A stretch of 7,450 bases of DNA from Thermoplasmata archaeon (GTDB taxonomy: Archaea > Thermoplasmatota > Thermoplasmata > Thermoplasmatales > Thermoplasmataceae). The translations under genes and the position numbers were made by a program. This document shows, piece by piece, positions 6,175-7,450 of this stretch. Positions within the stretch are counted from its first letter, which is position 1; each line of letters starts with the position of its first letter. The notes under the pieces were generated by a model. The model had not been told where the DNA came from, did no database searches, and worked only from the letters and a program-made list of their open reading frames with translations. The DNA lies in the NCBI GenBank assembly GCA_021806355.1, contig JAJZXT010000150.1:1-7450 (forward strand). The letters run 5' to 3'.

Positions 6175-7256
6175 AACGACTGGGTATCATTGGCGGTGGC
6201 CAATTAGGCTTAATGATGATCGTTGAATCAAGATGCCTTCCTGTACATTTCAATGTGCTGGTGGTCAATAGGGATGAACCTGCCTGCAAAGTAGCAGATT
6301 CTGTCTATCTAGTGGATGACTACAAGGCTTTTGTGGACAACTCTGACATCGTAACTTTTGAATTTGAGCATGTTGATGCAAGGGCCCTTGAATATGCATC
6401 TTCACAGAATAAATTAAGGCCAAACATGAAATCAATATCGCTGAAGAGGCAAAGAACGCTGGAAAAACAGTTTTTTACAGAAAATGGACTTCCAACAGGA
6501 AAATTTATCATATGCAAGGACAGGGAATCATTGAAAGGTGCAATAAAATCATTCGAAAGCGGAGTCATAAAGGAATCTACCGGTGGATATGACGGGAAAG
6601 GGCAGTATTATTATTCGGGAAATAAGGTACCGGAAATAACAGCGCCGGGGCCATTTGTTGTTGAAGAATTTGTCAGGTATGATTATGAAGCCTCCATCAT
6701 CAGTTGCAGAACTGAAAATGGTGAATTTTTCTCTTTTAAGCCATCCTATAATGAGAATTTCAAAGGAATGCTTCTTTCGAACAAAGGTCCAATAAATCTC
6801 GAACAGGCAAGAATAATCGCAAGAAAATTGCTTGATTCTATTGACTATATCGGTGTCTTGGGCCTAGAATTCTTTGTTGTAAATGGCCAATTATTGATAA
6901 ACGAATTTGCTCCCAGGGTGCATAACTCAGGCCATCACACATTAATGGGGAATTCAATTTCGCAATTTGAGCTTCATGTCAGGGCCGTCCTTGGGTTTTC
7001 GATCTCTGAACCGATTAGCTATGCAAATACTGGCATAGTGAATATAATAGGAAAAATCCTCAATTCAGGCGAGGTTGAAAGGATTCTCCAGATTCCGGAA
7101 ACAAGGCTATACATATATGGCAAAACGGAGACAAGGAAAAGGAGGAAAATGGGGCATGTTTGTATTTCTTCAGATTCCAAAGATATCCTTTCCAGAAGAA
7201 TTGATGAAGTAAAAGGGATAATTTATCACGGTGAGCGAGAAAACCCACTTCTTTAG
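6171..7256 (+). CDS. purK: N5-carboxyaminoimidazole ribonucleotide synthase (PurK), C-terminus altered by insertion element
   Basis: PurK is an ATP-grasp enzyme that joins AIR and bicarbonate, using ATP, to give N5-CAIR for PurE. It has 361 residues, a normal length. GGGQLG (8-13) opens the N-terminal Rossmann-like domain, and VTFEFEHV (61-68) matches the VTYEFENV region of bacterial PurK. KESTGGYDGKGQ (134-145) is the ATP-grasp glycine loop with Lys134. VVEEFV (163-168) is the adenine-binding strand. Glu233 and Glu245 fit the metal ligands, the latter in the signature NEFAPRVHNSGHHT (244-257). YGKTETRKRRKMGHV (316-330) is the usual C-terminal element. The final residues, about GERENPLL, are encoded by sequence that looks like an IS200/IS605 end, and the TAG stop lies inside its hairpin loop. 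The native tail was probably replaced, but the catalytic domains are intact. Start ATG overlaps the purE stop; a weak GGAAG lies seven bases upstream. Confidence 0.94.
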   Translation: MKRLGIIGGGQLGLMMIVESRCLPVHFNVLVVNRDEPACKVADSVYLVDDYKAFVDNSDIVTFEFEHVDARALEYASSQNKLRPNMKSISLKRQRTLEKQFFTENGLPTGKFIICKDRESLKGAIKSFESGVIKESTGGYDGKGQYYYSGNKVPEITAPGPFVVEEFVRYDYEASIISCRTENGEFFSFKPSYNENFKGMLLSNKGPINLEQARIIARKLLDSIDYIGVLGLEFFVVNGQLLINEFAPRVHNSGHHTLMGNSISQFELHVRAVLGFSISEPISYANTGIVNIIGKILNSGEVERILQIPETRLYIYGKTETRKRRKMGHVCISSDSKDILSRRIDEVKGIIYHGERENPLL

Positions 7257-7263
7257 GAGTGGG
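7244..7263 (+). repeat. Subterminal hairpin of the IS200/IS605 element
   Basis: CCCACT (7244-7249) pairs perfectly with AGTGGG (7258-7263), and T7250-G7257 plus C7251-G7256 can extend the stem to eight pairs around TTTA. Related direct repeats flank it: TGAGCGA at 7232-7238 and TGAGAGCGA at 7265-7273. The purK stop TAG (7254-7256) is in the loop region. An operon terminator is less likely because no T-run follows. Confidence 0.65.
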
Positions 7264-7313
7264 ATGAGAGCGAACACAACATGTAATAACCACGATACAA
7301 TTACATAAATAGC

Positions 7314-7450
7314 ATGTATAAGTCCTACAGATTCAGGATATATCCCAATGAGGATCAGGAAACCCTCATCGTGAAACATATTGGATCATGCAGGTTCGTA
7401 TGGAATCATTTTCTTGATATGCGCAATAAGAGATACACTGAAACCGGGAA
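7314..7450 (+). CDS. tnpB: TnpB (OrfB) RNA-guided nuclease of IS200/IS605, N-terminus only
   Basis: The frame from ATG 7314 runs open to the window edge, giving 45 residues. It begins MYKSYRFRIYPNEDQ and continues through GSCRFVWNHFLDMRN, the characteristic OrfB N-terminal helix-turn-helix pattern (F-R-L/I-Y-P-x-x-x-Q ... G-x-x-R-x-V/Y-N). An in-frame TAA at 7287-7289 rules out an upstream extension, and no Shine-Dalgarno sequence precedes the ATG. TnpB proteins are RNA-guided DNA nucleases whose guide RNA comes from the element's right end. The RuvC residues, zinc finger and guide RNA all lie outside the window, so intactness cannot be judged. A full protein would be about 370-430 residues. 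Confidence 0.88.
   Translation, partial: MYKSYRFRIYPNEDQETLIVKHIGSCRFVWNHFLDMRNKRYTETG

Larger units (their letters stand above)
7231..7450 (+). mobile_element. IS200/IS605-type element, left part (truncated by window edge)
   Basis: The element is inferred from the tnpB start at 7314 and the strong subterminal hairpin at 7244-7263, which has a pyrimidine-rich/CTTTAG loop of the kind seen at IS200/IS605 ends. The exact left boundary is not resolved. TTTATCAC at 7222-7229 is a candidate cleavage tetranucleotide region about 14 bases from the hairpin foot, the geometry expected of a left end. No tnpA lies between the end and tnpB, so either it follows tnpB outside the window or this is a tnpB-only element (IS1341 group). 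There are no inverted terminal repeats, as expected for the family. Confidence 0.6.

Noticed and set aside
7244..7263. Hairpin as intrinsic terminator of the purine operon
   Set aside because: No T-tract follows (GATGAGAGCG), and the hairpin lies partly inside the purK coding sequence next to a tnpB gene, which fits an insertion-sequence end better.
1..7450. CRISPR array, defence island, prophage or toxin-antitoxin pair
   Set aside because: No regularly spaced repeats, no cas-like or toxin-like products, and the genes are core metabolism apart from the IS element at the right edge.

Overview
The window looks like a chromosomal segment of a Thermoplasmatales-type archaeon (Thermoplasma/Ferroplasma/Cuniculiplasma relatives). 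The strongest clue is a 794-residue M1 aminopeptidase that closely resembles the tricorn protease interacting factors F2/F3. Other support comes from AT-rich archaeal TATA-like boxes placed so that transcripts would be leaderless or nearly so, GGTGA-type ribosome binding sites inside gene runs, and an archaeal-style multi-CBS protein. Genus and species cannot be fixed from the sequence alone.

Layout. (1) Positions 2-1884, plus strand: the C-terminal 257 residues of serine hydroxymethyltransferase (glyA, cut by the window edge). It is followed five bases later by a protein with four CBS domains and a C-terminal domain whose pattern recalls the HPF/RaiA ribosome-hibernation fold. (2) Positions 1885-2000: a convergent intergenic gap with T-rich ends, a short TATA-like direct repeat and a hairpin terminator for the opposite strand. 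(3) Positions 2001-4385, minus strand: the tricorn-factor-like aminopeptidase. (4) Positions 4386-4691: a divergent, AT-rich control region with TATA-like boxes on both sides, a perfect 10-bp palindrome and a small terminator-like hairpin, but no gene I can support. (5) Positions 4692-7256, plus strand: a tight operon sua5-purE-purK, with one base between sua5 and purE and an ATGA overlap between purE and purK. (6) Positions about 7231-7450: the left part of an IS200/IS605-type element carrying the first 45 codons of tnpB. Its end hairpin supplies the purK stop codon.

How the genes fit together (partly inference). SHMT makes glycine and one-carbon folate, both inputs to purine synthesis. PurK and PurE carry out the ATP- and bicarbonate-dependent carboxylation step of the same pathway. 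Sua5 also consumes ATP and bicarbonate, to make threonylcarbamoyl-AMP for the t6A37 modification of tRNA, so the operon joins two bicarbonate-using enzymes. The CBS protein probably senses an adenine nucleotide, and the aminopeptidase finishes peptide breakdown downstream of the proteasome and tricorn.

Most of the window is ordinary housekeeping sequence. The parts worth a second look are the C-terminal domain of the CBS protein, the insertion-sequence end that rewrites the purK tail, the TTG (probably leaderless) start of sua5, and the small symmetric elements in the divergent intergenic region. I see no convincing undescribed multi-gene system.
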